DNA of 64,000 nt from Tropicimonas isoalkanivorans (GTDB lineage Bacteria > Pseudomonadota > Alphaproteobacteria > Rhodobacterales > Rhodobacteraceae), in assembly GCF_900112335.1 (NCBI RefSeq), contig NZ_FOLG01000014.1, forward strand, positions 62,001 to 126,000, given 5' to 3'. Position 1 is the first letter of the stretch. Each line of letters opens with the position of its first letter. The position numbers and the translations under genes are program-made. Of the stretch, positions 35,693 to 45,248 are shown one piece after another. A model generated the notes under the pieces. It did no database searches. It saw only the letters and a program-made list of their open reading frames with translations, and had not been told where the DNA came from.

Positions 35693-36319
35693 GTGCCGCA
35701 AGAGATATCACGTTACAAATGCGATACAAAGAGCCTCATTTCGGTAGGTTCGAATGTCGCAACAGCCGAACTTGAACCAAAAGAATTAGTGCTTGCCGGG
35801 ATTGAGGCGTTGATCAACGCCGAGTTGAGCGTGGAAGCGGCGAGTCGACTGTACGCCACGCCCTGTGTTCCCGCCGGAGCCGGCCCCGATTACGTGAATG
35901 CAGCGCTGGCAGTTCGGACGCAATTGCCCCCGACAGAGCTCCTCGCTCGGTTGCACGAGGTCGAGGCGCGTTTCGGCCGCCGGCGAGAGCGGCGGTGGGG
36001 CGCCCGGACCTTGGATCTGGACCTGTTGGATGCCAGAGGCGTCGTGATGCCCGATAAGGAGACCTGGCGGCATTGGTATGCGCTGCCGTTCGACGCGCAA
36101 CAGAGGGAGATGCCCGATGAACTGCTTCTGCCCCATCCCCGGATGCACGAGCGGGCCTTCGTCCTGGTGCCGTTGGCAGAGATCGCGCCCGACTGGGTGC
36201 ACCCCGTCCTCGGACAATCCGTCACGCAGATGTGCGAAGCTCTGCCCGCTAAGGAGATATCAGGGATCGTACCCATCGATTCTGCCGAATCCCTTGCGCT
36301 TCCTGCCAAGGGGCGCTAG
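35693..36319 (+). CDS. folK: 2-amino-4-hydroxy-6-hydroxymethyldihydropteridine pyrophosphokinase
   Basis: A 208-residue HPPK. SLISVGSNVATAEL at the start and the signature RRWGARTLDLDLL with the Mg-binding Asp pair are clear, followed by LLLPHPRMHERAFVLVPLAEIAPDW. It pyrophosphorylates 6-hydroxymethyl-dihydropterin in folate synthesis. The start is GTG 35693, with AAGGAAA upstream; no ATG is available before the conserved strand. First gene of folK-rpoZ-rsh-DUF2062. Confidence 0.94.
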   Translation: MPQEISRYKCDTKSLISVGSNVATAELEPKELVLAGIEALINAELSVEAASRLYATPCVPAGAGPDYVNAALAVRTQLPPTELLARLHEVEARFGRRRERRWGARTLDLDLLDARGVVMPDKETWRHWYALPFDAQQREMPDELLLPHPRMHERAFVLVPLAEIAPDWVHPVLGQSVTQMCEALPAKEISGIVPIDSAESLALPAKGR

Positions 36320-36356
36320 ATACTGCGTTCCCACATTTGCTGGACTGGAGTAGCCC

Positions 36357-36713
36357 ATGGCCCGCGTGACGGTCGAAGATTGCGTTGACAAGGTTCCCAA
36401 CCGTTTCGAACTGGTGATGCTTGCCGCGCATCGTGCCCGCGAGATTTCGGCTGGCAGCCAGCTCACGATCGACCGCGACAACGACAAGAACCCAGTCGTT
36501 GCCCTGCGTGAGATCGCCGAAGAAACCCAGCAGGCGGGCGATCTTCGTGAGCGGATGATCGAGGCCAACCAGACCCAGATCGAGGTGGACGAGCCCGAAG
36601 AGGACTCGATGGCCCTGCTCATGGGCGCCGAAGTGCCGGATAAACCCATCGACGACGGCATGGACGAAGAGAAGCTGCTGCGCGCCCTGATGGAAGCTCA
36701 GGAGCAGCGCTGA
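36357..36713 (+). CDS. rpoZ: RNA polymerase omega subunit
   Basis: A 118-residue omega subunit: [30 protein letters not shown] with the helix that clamps the beta' C-terminus, [14 protein letters not shown], and an acidic C-terminal tail. In proteobacteria omega forms part of the ppGpp-binding site 1 together with beta', which fits its place directly before the (p)ppGpp synthetase/hydrolase gene. Confidence 0.97.
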   Translation: MARVTVEDCVDKVPNRFELVMLAAHRAREISAGSQLTIDRDNDKNPVVALREIAEETQQAGDLRERMIEANQTQIEVDEPEEDSMALLMGAEVPDKPIDDGMDEEKLLRALMEAQEQR

Positions 36714-36752
36714 CGCTCGGGAGCGGGTTCGAGACATTGAGACCGGCGCGAA

Positions 36753-38888
36753 ATGATTGATGTCGAGGATCTCCTCGCGCTGGTCACCGCCTACAACCCG
36801 CGCAGCAATATCGACAAGATCCGCGAGGCCTATGCCTTCGGGGCCGATATGCACGCCGGACAGATGCGTCACTCCGGCGAGCCGTATTTCACGCATCCCG
36901 TCGCCGTCGCCGCCTTGCTGACCGAGCAGCGCCTCGACGACGCGACCATCATCACCGCTCTTCTCCACGACACCGTTGAGGATACCCGCGCGAGCTATCT
37001 CGACGTGGAGCGCCGTTTCGGCACCGAGGTGGCCGAACTGGTGGACGGCGTCACCAAGCTGACCAACCTGCAACTGACGTCGACCGAGACCAAGCAGGCG
37101 GAGAATTTCCGCAAACTGTTCATGGCGATGTCGAAGGATCTGCGCGTGATCCTGGTGAAGCTGGCCGACCGCCTGCACAACATGCGGACGATCAAGTACC
37201 AACGGCCCGACAAGCAGATCAAGAAGTCCCGCGAGACGATGGACATCTACGCGCCCCTGGCCGGCCGGATGGGCATGCAGTGGATGCGCGAGGAACTGGA
37301 GGACCTGTCGTTCCGGGTTCTGAACCCCGAGGGGCGCTCCTCCATCATCCGCCGCTTCATCATGCTCCAGCGGGAGACGGGCGACGTGATCCACAAGATC
37401 ACTCACGACATCCGGTTGGAGCTGGACCGCGTGGGGATCGAGGCGGAAGTCTTCGGCCGGGCCAAGAAGCCCTATTCGATCTGGCGCAAGATGCAGGAAA
37501 AAGAGCAAGGGTTCTCCCGGCTGTCCGACATCTACGGGTTCCGCGTCATCACCGAACACGAGATCGACTGCTATATGGTGCTCGGTGCCATCCACCAGCG
37601 CTGGAAGGCCGTGCCCGGGCGGTTCAAGGACTACATTTCGCAGCCGAAGTCGAACGGCTACCGCTCGATCCACACCACCGTTTCGGGGCGGGACGGCAAG
37701 CAGGTGGAGGTGCAGATCCGCACCCGCCAGATGCACGAGGTCGCCGAGTCCGGCGTGGCCGCGCATTGGTCCTACCGGGACGGCGTGCGAGCCGAGAACC
37801 CGTTCGCGGTCGATCCCGCGAAATGGATCAGCACCCTGTCGGAGCGGTTCGACGAGAGCACGAACACCGATTTCCTCGAGCACATGAAGCTCGAGATGTA
37901 TTCCGACCAGGTGTTCTGCTTCACGCCCAAGGGCGATGTGATCAAGCTGCCCAAGGGCGCCACACCGCTCGACTATGCCTACAATATTCACACCCGGATC
38001 GGAGACAGCTGCGTCGGCGCGAAGATCGACGGCGTGCGCGTGCCGCTCTGGACGCGGCTGAAGAACGGCCAGTCGGTGGAAATCATCACCGCCGAGGGGC
38101 AGCGACCGCAGGCGACCTGGCTCGATATCGTCGTGACGGGGCGCGCAAAGTCCGCCATCCGCCGTAGCCTGCGAGAGGAGAACCGCGAGCGCTACATCAA
38201 GCTCGGTTCGGAACTCGCGCGGGTCGCCTTTGAACATGTCGGCAAGAAGGCGACCGACAAGGCGTTGCGGACGGCCGCAAAGCAGATGGGTCTGGAGGAC
38301 GGGGAGGAACTGCTGGCGCGGCTGGGCAGCGCGGAGATGTCCGCCCGCGATGTGGTCAGCACGCTTTATCCCGAACTTGCCGCGCGCAAGGGCGAGGTGG
38401 TCTCGCGGGAACGGGCCGTCCTCGGCCTCGCCCCGGACCAAACGCCAACCCGGGGCAAGTGCTGCCAGCCGGTTCCGGGGGAGCGCATTGTCGGCATCAC
38501 CTACCGCGGGCAGGGGGTCGTCGTTCATGCGATCGACTGTCCGAGCCTGATCGAGGTGGAAAACCAGCCCGATCGCTGGGTGGATCTGCACTGGCATTCG
38601 GGGCTGCACCCGGCGGCCTACACGGTCACCCTGGAGATGACCATCAGCAATGACGCAGGTGTGCTGGGACGCATTTGCACATTGATCGGAGAGCAGAAGG
38701 CCAATATCTCCGACCTGCACTTCGTGGACAGGAAGCCGGACTTCTATCGCCTCGAAATCGACGTGGATCTGCGCGACGTGGAACACCTTCATATGGTTAT
38801 GACGGCATTGGAGGCCGACAACGACGTTGCGGAGGTGGCACGGGTGCGAAATGCGGATCGCTCGGAAGAAATGCGCGCCGCGCAATAG
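36753..38888 (+). CDS. rsh: bifunctional (p)ppGpp synthetase/hydrolase (RSH)
   Basis: A 711-residue long RSH protein. The HD hydrolase domain keeps HDTVEDT (about 70-76); the synthetase domain has GRAKKPYSIWRKM and RFKDYISQPKSNGYRSIHT, where RFKD is the R-x-K-D form of bifunctional enzymes rather than the E-x-D-D of RelA. TGS (VFCFTPKGDVIKLPKGATPLDYAY), RIS and C-terminal ACT (YTVTLEMTISNDAGVLGRI) domains follow. It sets alarmone levels under starvation. It lies 39 bp after rpoZ. Confidence 0.97.
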   Translation: MIDVEDLLALVTAYNPRSNIDKIREAYAFGADMHAGQMRHSGEPYFTHPVAVAALLTEQRLDDATIITALLHDTVEDTRASYLDVERRFGTEVAELVDGVTKLTNLQLTSTETKQAENFRKLFMAMSKDLRVILVKLADRLHNMRTIKYQRPDKQIKKSRETMDIYAPLAGRMGMQWMREELEDLSFRVLNPEGRSSIIRRFIMLQRETGDVIHKITHDIRLELDRVGIEAEVFGRAKKPYSIWRKMQEKEQGFSRLSDIYGFRVITEHEIDCYMVLGAIHQRWKAVPGRFKDYISQPKSNGYRSIHTTVSGRDGKQVEVQIRTRQMHEVAESGVAAHWSYRDGVRAENPFAVDPAKWISTLSERFDESTNTDFLEHMKLEMYSDQVFCFTPKGDVIKLPKGATPLDYAYNIHTRIGDSCVGAKIDGVRVPLWTRLKNGQSVEIITAEGQRPQATWLDIVVTGRAKSAIRRSLREENRERYIKLGSELARVAFEHVGKKATDKALRTAAKQMGLEDGEELLARLGSAEMSARDVVSTLYPELAARKGEVVSRERAVLGLAPDQTPTRGKCCQPVPGERIVGITYRGQGVVVHAIDCPSLIEVENQPDRWVDLHWHSGLHPAAYTVTLEMTISNDAGVLGRICTLIGEQKANISDLHFVDRKPDFYRLEIDVDLRDVEHLHMVMTALEADNDVAEVARVRNADRSEEMRAAQ

Positions 38889-38910
38889 CAACAGCAGGAG
38901 TTCTTGAGGC

Positions 38911-39624
38911 GTGGTCTTCAAGAGGCGGGAGAAACGGAGTTGGCTGCGGATCGCGGCCGAAAGTGTCTGGCCGCGAGGCGGTTGGGGACGGGCGGCGATC
39001 TATGTCAAACACCGGATCCGTCGCCTGCCGGACAAGCCCCATCGTATCGCACGCGGCATTTTCGCCGGCGTGTTCGTGTCGTTCACGCCATTCTACGGTC
39101 TGCATTTCGTCACCGCGTTCCTCGTCGCGAAAGTGATCGGGGGAAACTTCCTTGCGGCTCTACTGGCGACCTTCTTCGGCAACCCGATCACCTTTCCATT
39201 CATCGCAGCGATCGCGTTGAAACTGGGGTACTGGATTCTGGGCCTTGAGCCGAACGCGCCTATTCACGACCAGATGCGCAAGAGCATCGAGGATGGCGCG
39301 TTTCACGAACATATGAACTTCAGCCTCATGACCAAGTTTTCGGGGGCGTTCGCCGACCTCTGGTCGAACTTCCGGGCGATCTTCACCGACGATGTCGCCA
39401 ACTGGCATCGGCTAGGCATCTTCTATCACGAGGTATTTTTACCGTTCCTCGTCGGGGGCATCGTGCCGGGCCTCATCGCGGGCCTGATCGCCTATTACGT
39501 GACGCTGCCGCTGATCACCGCCTATCAGAACCGGCGCAAGATCATGTTCAAGAAACGCCTGGCGGAGCTTCGGGCCGGGACTGCGAAGGCCGCCGCGAAA
39601 AAAGCCCAGGAGCCGGGGAGCTGA
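38911..39624 (+). CDS. DUF2062 membrane protein
   Basis: A 237-residue protein with a basic cytosolic start and the DUF2062 core: HRIARGIFAGVFVSFTPFYGLHFVTAFLVAKVIGGN and LLATFFGNPITFPFIAAIALKLGYWILG, then a soluble segment and a final membrane hairpin (FLVGGIVPGLIAGLIAYYVTLPL). Function unknown. It is the last gene of the folK-rpoZ-rsh unit, 22 bp after rsh, and begins with GTG. A 33-bp 3' element follows its stop. Confidence 0.88.
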   Translation: MVFKRREKRSWLRIAAESVWPRGGWGRAAIYVKHRIRRLPDKPHRIARGIFAGVFVSFTPFYGLHFVTAFLVAKVIGGNFLAALLATFFGNPITFPFIAAIALKLGYWILGLEPNAPIHDQMRKSIEDGAFHEHMNFSLMTKFSGAFADLWSNFRAIFTDDVANWHRLGIFYHEVFLPFLVGGIVPGLIAGLIAYYVTLPLITAYQNRRKIMFKKRLAELRAGTAKAAAKKAQEPGS

Positions 39625-39649
39625 GGCAGGCCGCCGGCCGGACTTTTTT

Positions 39650-39682
39650 GCCTCCGGCGGGGATATTTGGGGACACAAGACG
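39650..39682 (+). repeat. 33-bp 3'-flanking element, copy 3 (after DUF2062 gene)
   Basis: The sequence GCCTCCGGCGGGGATATTT followed by GGGGACACAAGACG starts 25 bp after the stop codon, in sense orientation, and directly follows a TTTTTT run. The first 19 bases are identical to the fmt copy. Confidence 0.75.
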
Positions 39683-39711
39683 CCGGGACAGCAACGCCTG
39701 ATCGGGAGGCG

Positions 39712-42060
39712 TCAGGTGAACCTGTTGTCCCGCGGGAACCCGTAGGGCGGCTGGCGGCCAACGGAGGCGCGCTTGCCGATGTAGGGAGTAAGATCCTTCT
39801 CGTGCCGGGTCTGGCCGTTCGGCATGGTCCACTTCAACCCTTCGCCGATGTCGAAGGTCGTGATGTCGGAAAGACCACCGTCCAGTTCCAGCGTGCCCTG
39901 CCGGCCGCGGGTATGGTTGTATTTCTGGATGCGGACGCCCTTGCCCCGGGTCATCTCGGGCAGGTCGGCGAGCGGGAAGATCAGGAATTTGCGGTTCTTG
40001 GAAATCACCGCGACATGGTCCCCCGCCACGGGCTTGCAGACCGTTGCCGAAACCTCGCCCTTGACGTTCAGGACCTGTTTGCCGGCGCGCGTCTGGGCGA
40101 GCACCTCGTCGGCGGGCACGACAAAGCCGTCACCGGCGGACGACGCGACCAAGAGCTTCTGTCCGGTTCGATGGATCATCAGCGCCACGATTTCGGCTTC
40201 GTTCGGGAGATCCACCATCAGCCGGACGGGCTCGCCCATGCCGCGACCGCCGGGCAGTGCGGAGGCGGAGAGCGTGTAGAAGCGTCCGTTGGTGCCGAAG
40301 ATCAGCAGACGGTCGGTCGTTTCCGCATGGAAGAGGAAGCGGCCTTCGTCGCCGTCCTTGAATTTAAGATCCGAGTCCAGCCCGATGTGGCCGCGCATCG
40401 CGCGAATCCAGCCCATGCGCGAGCAGACAACGGTGATCGGCTCCCGGTCGATCATGGCCTCCAACGGCACCTCCGCCACGACGCCGGCCTCTGCGAAGCC
40501 GGTGCGGCGCGCGCCTCCGGGCGCTTTCTTGCCGAATTTCGCGCGGATCTCTTTCAGCTCCTCGCCGATCCGCGCCCATTGCAGGCCGGTGTCTTCCAAC
40601 AGGTCCTGCAGCGCGGCGCGCTCAGCCATCAGCGCTTCCTGCTCGGCGACGAGTTCCATCTCCTCAAGCTTGCGCAGGCTGCGCAGACGCATGTTGAGGA
40701 TTGCCTCGGCCTGTACGTCGCTCAGCGATCCGTCCTCGCCCTTTCGCAGGGGGGCCGGGGGCACGTAGTCGGCCTCGGAGAGGGCGCGCGGGAATTCCTG
40801 CCCCCAACGTTCGCGCATCAGCGCATCCTTTGGCGCCTCGTCGTAACGGATGATCTCGATCACGCGGTCGAGGTTGAGGAAGGCGATGATGAAGCCTTCC
40901 AACACTTCGAGCCGGTGGTCGATCTTCTCCATCCGGTGTTGCGAGCGCCGGATCAGCACCTCGCGCCGGTGGTCGAGGAAGGCCCGCAGCACTTCCTTGA
41001 GCGAACAGACCTTCGGTGTGCGGCCGTCGATCAGAACGTTCATGTTCAGGGAAAAGCGTGTTTCCAATTCGGAATTGCGGAACAGCATGTTCATCAGGAC
41101 ATCGGCATCGACATTGCGGGAGCGCGGCTCCAGCACAATCCGGATGTCCTCGGCGCTCTCGTCGCGCACGTCGGCCAGAATCGGGACCTTCTTGGTCTGG
41201 ATCAGCTCCGCAAGTTTTTCGATCAGCTTCGACTTCTGAACCTGGTAGGGGATCTCGGTCACAACGATCTGCCACTGGCCGCGACCGATCTCCTCGATCT
41301 CCCACCGGCAGCGCAGGCGGAACGCGCCCCGGCCCGTGCGGTAGGCCTCGGCGATGCTGTCCCGCGGCTCCACGATAACGCCGCCAGTGGGGAAGTCAGG
41401 GCCGGGAATAAAGTTCAGCAAGGTGTCGTCGCGCGCATCGGGTGTGTCGATCAGGTGCAGGCAGGCCTTCACCAGTTCGTCGAGGTTATGCGGCGGAATA
41501 TTCGTGGCCATACCCACCGCGATGCCGCTGGACCCGTTCGCCAGCAGGTTGGGGAAGGCGGCCGGCAGGACTTCGGGCTCGGTCAGGGTGCCGTCGTAGT
41601 TTTCGCGGAAATCGACTGCGTTCTCGGCCAGCCCCTCCATCAGGGCCTCGGCCGCAGCCGTCAGTCGCGCCTCGGTGTAGCGGGAGGCGGCGGGATTGTC
41701 GCCGTCGATGTTGCCGAAGTTGCCTTGGCCGTCGACCAGCGGATAGCGGATCACGAAATCCTGGGCGAGCCGCGCCATGGCATCGTAGATGGCGGCATCC
41801 CCGTGCGGGTGGTAGTTGCCCATCACGTCGCCCGAGATCTTCGCCGATTTGCGGAAGGCGCCGGTCGCGGTGAGCCGCAGCTCGCGCATGGCATAAAGGA
41901 TGCGCCGATGGACGGGTTTCAACCCGTCCCGCGCATCCGGCAGCGCGCGGTGCATGATCGTGGACAGCGCATATGTCAGATACCGCTCGCCGATCGCCCG
42001 GCTCAGGGGCTCGGATGTTTCCAGTGACGGAGGGTCCGGGCGGTTATCTTCATCGCTCAT
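39712..42060 (-). CDS. parC: DNA topoisomerase IV subunit A
   Basis: A 782-residue type IIA topoisomerase A subunit. It has [34 protein letters not shown], the [19 protein letters not shown] helix and the catalytic tyrosine in [11 protein letters not shown]. The length and the degenerate C-terminal beta-propeller, lacking a clear GyrA box, favour ParC over GyrA. It decatenates chromosomes with ParE, which is not in the window. ATG 42060 fits the family; the frame extends 27 codons upstream without support. Confidence 0.95.
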   Translation of the reverse strand: MSDEDNRPDPPSLETSEPLSRAIGERYLTYALSTIMHRALPDARDGLKPVHRRILYAMRELRLTATGAFRKSAKISGDVMGNYHPHGDAAIYDAMARLAQDFVIRYPLVDGQGNFGNIDGDNPAASRYTEARLTAAAEALMEGLAENAVDFRENYDGTLTEPEVLPAAFPNLLANGSSGIAVGMATNIPPHNLDELVKACLHLIDTPDARDDTLLNFIPGPDFPTGGVIVEPRDSIAEAYRTGRGAFRLRCRWEIEEIGRGQWQIVVTEIPYQVQKSKLIEKLAELIQTKKVPILADVRDESAEDIRIVLEPRSRNVDADVLMNMLFRNSELETRFSLNMNVLIDGRTPKVCSLKEVLRAFLDHRREVLIRRSQHRMEKIDHRLEVLEGFIIAFLNLDRVIEIIRYDEAPKDALMRERWGQEFPRALSEADYVPPAPLRKGEDGSLSDVQAEAILNMRLRSLRKLEEMELVAEQEALMAERAALQDLLEDTGLQWARIGEELKEIRAKFGKKAPGGARRTGFAEAGVVAEVPLEAMIDREPITVVCSRMGWIRAMRGHIGLDSDLKFKDGDEGRFLFHAETTDRLLIFGTNGRFYTLSASALPGGRGMGEPVRLMVDLPNEAEIVALMIHRTGQKLLVASSAGDGFVVPADEVLAQTRAGKQVLNVKGEVSATVCKPVAGDHVAVISKNRKFLIFPLADLPEMTRGKGVRIQKYNHTRGRQGTLELDGGLSDITTFDIGEGLKWTMPNGQTRHEKDLTPYIGKRASVGRQPPYGFPRDNRFT

Positions 42061-42198
42061 GGAACGTTGTGTAGCCAAGCGCGTTGGAACGAACAAGCGG
42101 TTCTGAAAGCGAACTGATCGAGCCAGTGCAACGCGTTGCATGGTATGTTGTCGACGTCAGGAGTGATTCCCGATGCTGTATTTTTCGGAGGTATTTTG

Positions 42199-42813
42199 AT
42201 GCTGGGACGTTATGTGGCCGGTACGCTTTTTATTCTTTTCGTGGCCATGATTATGGCCCCCCCTTCGCCTGATGGCCAAAACAGTGGTGTGGTCGTGACG
42301 CGTGCGGACGCGGCGCCATCCAGTCTAGCTGCTGTAGAGCGGCCGCAGTCTTTGAGCGAGCCGGCCGCGGCAATGCTGGAGCACGCGTCAGAAGTTCCTG
42401 CAATAGAGAGCGACGCGACGCCGGCGGTTCTGCAGGTTGCGGAAGGTGAAAGCCTGACGAATGGCGACGTATTGATCGAGGCATCAGCCGGCGCCGGTGT
42501 TGCGCCGCAGGTTGACGAACCGATCGGCGAGCCTGTTCTGGCGGGCCTGTCCGATCCGGGTTTCGGAACCGTGCAAGGCAATGCGCAAGCGAACCAGAGC
42601 GGGTCCACGATGCTCTACGTGACGGGCAATCGGGTCAACGTTCGGTCCGGACCGTCGACGGCATATCGCGTCATGGGTGCGGTGCAACAGGGCGATCTGG
42701 TCGAATTGGTCGCCTATGAAGGTCCGGACTGGGCGCGCGTTCGCATGAACGATGGCGACCAGATGGGCTACATGTCCCGCCGATACCTTGCCCGCAGCTT
42801 GAGCGACGGCTGA
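42199..42813 (+). CDS. SH3-domain protein with N-terminal membrane anchor
   Basis: A 204-residue protein. Residues about 5-21 are hydrophobic (YVAGTLFILFVAMIMAP), a signal or anchor; a long low-complexity Ala/Glu/Val linker follows, then a bacterial SH3 domain at about 140-200 (TGNRVNVRSGPSTAYRVMGAVQQGDLVELVAYEGPDWARVRM, GYMSRRYLA). Such domains bind cell-wall peptides, so a periplasmic envelope role is likely. ATG 42199 has CGGAGG upstream. Divergent from parC. Confidence 0.85.
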   Translation: MLGRYVAGTLFILFVAMIMAPPSPDGQNSGVVVTRADAAPSSLAAVERPQSLSEPAAAMLEHASEVPAIESDATPAVLQVAEGESLTNGDVLIEASAGAGVAPQVDEPIGEPVLAGLSDPGFGTVQGNAQANQSGSTMLYVTGNRVNVRSGPSTAYRVMGAVQQGDLVELVAYEGPDWARVRMNDGDQMGYMSRRYLARSLSDG

Positions 42814-42870
42814 CGTCTTGCACGCAGATTGAAGACACGCCAAGAGGGGGCAGCAGACGCAGGCCCCCTC

Positions 42871-43698
42871 ATGGTACGTTCCATCCTCATCACCGGCTGC
42901 TCGTCGGGCATTGGCTACCGGGCGGCGCACGACCTCAAGTTACGTGGGTGGCGCGTATTCGCGACATGCAGGTCAGAAAGTGACTGTGCGCGCTTATGCG
43001 ATGAGGGTCTGGAAAGTTTCTCCTTGGACTACGCGGACGCTGCGTCGATTGCAGCGGCAGTCGCTGAAGCGACTGCGCGGACAGGCGGGACGCTCGACGC
43101 ACTCTACAACAATGGCGCATTCGCCCTTCCCGGAGCACTGGAAGATCTTCCAACGGATGGGCTTAGAGCGATCTTCGAAACCAACGTCTTCGGCTGGCAC
43201 GACCTGATCCGCCACGTGATCCCGATCATGCGGGCGCAAGGGCAAGGGCGGATCGTGCAGTGTTCCTCGGTCTTGGGTCTGGTGCCGATGAAATGGCGTG
43301 GGGCATACGTGTCGACGAAGTTCGCCATCGAAGGACTGACCGATGTGCTGCGGCTCGAAATGGCGGATACGCCGATCAAGGTGGTGCTCATCGAGCCGGG
43401 GCCGGTGACGTCGAAAATACGTGTGAATTCCATTCCGCACTTCGAGCGCTGGATCGATTGGCGCGCATCGCCCAGGGCCGCGCAGTACGAAAGCAGCCTC
43501 CTCAAGCGTCTCTATAAAAGCCGCGGACGCGATCCATTCGAGCTACCGCCCTCTGCCATCTCGAAAAAACTGATTCACGCTCTCGAAAGCCGCAACCCTC
43601 GCCCCCGGTACTACGTGACCGCGCCGACGCACATCATGGGCGCGCTCAGGCGGGTCCTGCCGACCCGGGCGCTGGACGCCATCATCCGGCGGGGGTGA
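42871..43698 (+). CDS. short-chain dehydrogenase/reductase
   Basis: A 275-residue SDR with the cofactor motif TGCSSGIGYRAA, the NNGA structural motif, and the catalytic Ser and Tyr-x-x-x-Lys in CSSVLGLVPMKWRGAYVSTKFAIEG. The C-terminal part (RNPRPRYYVTAPTHIMGALRRVLP) resembles the SDR subgroup acting on lipid or steroid-like substrates. Real substrate unknown. ATG 42871 is the conserved start though its Shine-Dalgarno site is weak. It follows the SH3-protein gene by 57 bp. Confidence 0.88.
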   Translation: MVRSILITGCSSGIGYRAAHDLKLRGWRVFATCRSESDCARLCDEGLESFSLDYADAASIAAAVAEATARTGGTLDALYNNGAFALPGALEDLPTDGLRAIFETNVFGWHDLIRHVIPIMRAQGQGRIVQCSSVLGLVPMKWRGAYVSTKFAIEGLTDVLRLEMADTPIKVVLIEPGPVTSKIRVNSIPHFERWIDWRASPRAAQYESSLLKRLYKSRGRDPFELPPSAISKKLIHALESRNPRPRYYVTAPTHIMGALRRVLPTRALDAIIRRG

Positions 43699-43756
43699 AG
43701 GGGCTTCGCATTCTGGGCGTCACGGGCTATGTCCTGCGCAAGCCCAGGGGGACCAA

Positions 43757-43960
43757 ATGATTTCCGATCCGCTGTTCATCCTTGTCGCCGTCGCCGTCCT
43801 GGTCGTGCTGTTCATTCTGCTGACCGGCATCGGTGGCTTTGCAAAGGGGGGCGATTTCAATCGGAAACACGCCAACCGGATCATGCGCTACCGGATCTAC
43901 GCGCAGTTCGTCGCGATCCTCGTGGTCCTGCTTTATGTTTATCTACGCCGGGGAGGCTGA
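43757..43960 (+). CDS. twin-transmembrane HIG1-like small protein
   Basis: A 67-residue protein with two membrane helices (about 7-25 and 47-63) joined by GGFAKGGDFNRKHANRIMRYRIYAQF, the HIG1 (hypoxia-induced) domain pattern. In mitochondria HIG1 proteins associate with respiratory complexes; bacterial roles are not established. It precedes the cobalamin adenosyltransferase gene by only 2 bp, so both are cotranslated from one message. Confidence 0.85.
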   Translation: MISDPLFILVAVAVLVVLFILLTGIGGFAKGGDFNRKHANRIMRYRIYAQFVAILVVLLYVYLRRGG

Positions 43961-43962
43961 CC

Positions 43963-44535
43963 ATGGTCGTTCTCAACAAGATCTATACACGCACAGGAGA
44001 CGCCGGAACGACAGCCCTCGGCGATGGCGCACGGGTGCCGAAACACGCGTTGCGGGTCGAAGCCTATGGCACCGTGGACGAGTGTAATTCGGTCATCGGG
44101 CTGGCGCGGCTCCATGCAGAGGGCGACGCCGATACGCAGCTTTCGGCGATTCAGAACGATCTTTTCGACCTTGGGGCTGACCTGTGTCGCCCGGATGCGG
44201 AAAAGGACGCCGATGCGGACTATCCCCCGCTCCGTATGGTCGCCGCGCAAGTGGAGCGTCTCGAGCGGGAGATCGACGCGATGAACGCCGATCTTTCGCC
44301 GTTGCGCAGCTTCATCCTGCCGGGCGGCACCGCTCTTGCGGCCCATCTCCACCACTGCCGCACGGTGTCTCGCAGAGCGGAACGGCTCACGGTCGCGCTG
44401 GCGGAGGCCGAGGCAGTCAATGACACTGTCGTGAAATATCTCAACCGTTTGTCGGACTGGTTCTTCGTGGCCGCGCGGGCCGCCAACGACAACGGGACGG
44501 CGGATGTGCTCTGGGTCCCCGGCGCGAACCGTTAA
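43963..44535 (+). CDS. ATP:cob(I)alamin adenosyltransferase, PduO type
   Basis: A 190-residue protein with the PduO ATP-binding start NKIYTRTGDAGTTALGDG, EAYGTVDECNSVIGLAR, and the C-terminal CRTVSRRAERLTVAL and VVKYLNRLSDWFFVAARAAN motifs. It transfers adenosyl from ATP to cob(I)alamin, giving coenzyme B12. The ethylmalonyl-CoA pathway, represented here by mcd, needs that coenzyme for two mutases. Its stop overlaps the opposite-strand small gene at 44532 by 4 bp. Confidence 0.94.
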   Translation: MVVLNKIYTRTGDAGTTALGDGARVPKHALRVEAYGTVDECNSVIGLARLHAEGDADTQLSAIQNDLFDLGADLCRPDAEKDADADYPPLRMVAAQVERLEREIDAMNADLSPLRSFILPGGTALAAHLHHCRTVSRRAERLTVALAEAEAVNDTVVKYLNRLSDWFFVAARAANDNGTADVLWVPGANR

Positions 44536-44753
44536 TCGCGGCCGCTGTATCCCGTCAACATTGGGCAGCCGGGTTCGTCCGGTCCGCCGTGCGGGCAACT
44601 GGTCTCCTGCGGCAAGCCGCCGATCTCGGCGAATGCCGCCCGGAGCGCCGTTTGCGCCAGTTGCATCGTCCGTCGGTTGCCGCGGAAGCGCGCGGTCCCG
44701 CACACACGGCACAGGCTTTGGCCGATGTCGACGTGAACCTCGCGGTCGCTCAT
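44532..44753 (-). CDS. small cysteine-rich protein, unknown
   Basis: A 73-residue protein with CRVCGTARF (a C-x-x-C pair at 15 and 18), then SCPHGGPDEPGCPM, which gives four cysteines and a histidine in an arrangement that could bind zinc. ATG 44753 has a GGAG site 8 nt upstream, located in the end of the preceding small gene, and shares ATGA with its stop. This coupling is the main support. No family recognised. It converges tail-to-tail on the adenosyltransferase gene. Confidence 0.55.
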   Translation of the reverse strand: MSDREVHVDIGQSLCRVCGTARFRGNRRTMQLAQTALRAAFAEIGGLPQETSCPHGGPDEPGCPMLTGYSGRD

Positions 44754-44962
44754 ACTCCATTCTCCAGGTCGCCGGCGGGGAGGAGCGGCTGTGTCGTGTC
44801 GGACTCGCCGTTCGTTGCGAGCATGTCCGTCAGAACGGTCATCATAGCCTCCGCCGTTTTCTCGAATCCCATCGCCTTCGCCCGTGTGAGGGCTGCGTGG
44901 AGTTCGGAAATTTCATCGTGCGGAAACATCACTGCAGGTCTTTCGTCTGCACAATTCGGCAT
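44750..44962 (-). CDS. small helical protein, unknown
   Basis: A 70-residue protein (MPNCADERPAVMFPHDE, then SELHAALTRAKAMGFEKTAEAMM, then TVLTDMLAT) with a central amphipathic helix and a short tail. ATG 44962 is preceded by a GGGG stretch and a CCCCATGGGG palindrome at 44970-44979; a TTG at 45034 would be an alternative start. It overlaps the next small gene by 4 bp. It is divergent from etfB, with 286 bp between. Family and function unknown. Confidence 0.5.
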   Translation of the reverse strand: MPNCADERPAVMFPHDEISELHAALTRAKAMGFEKTAEAMMTVLTDMLATNGESDTTQPLLPAGDLENGV

Positions 44963-45248
44963 CTGGTAGCCCCATGGGGTTAAAAATGCGTTAATGAATG
45001 TTACCGCTCTGACGGCCTCGGGGCGCGTCTGCAATGATCTTGACGCGTCTAACGGGCGGGGTGTTTCCGTGCGGCAACAGGGTTATTTCTGAAACAATCT
45101 TTCTTGGCCGCGACAAAATCGCGTCGCCGACGGGCGCGCGGAGGTCGCTTTTTGCTGTTGCAGCGTAAATCGCTCCGGTAGGAAGTGTTCCGACAGATAC
45201 GAAATGTAACCGCCGGTCGAGGAGGCTGGCCAGCAGGGAGACACGTGA

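Noticed and set aside
35735-35765. GGTAGGTTCGAATGTC, which looks like a tRNA T-arm
   Set aside because: It lies inside folK coding sequence and no cloverleaf partner arms are present.
36249-38921. An 890-codon open frame on the minus strand opposite rsh
   Set aside because: It mirrors the real rsh and rpoZ genes, is rich in His/Arg/Asp/Leu runs typical of antisense frames in high-GC DNA and shows no domain.
39667-42027. A 786-codon plus-strand open frame opposite parC
   Set aside because: parC is complete with its catalytic Tyr on the other strand; the opposite frame has shadow composition and no recognised motif.
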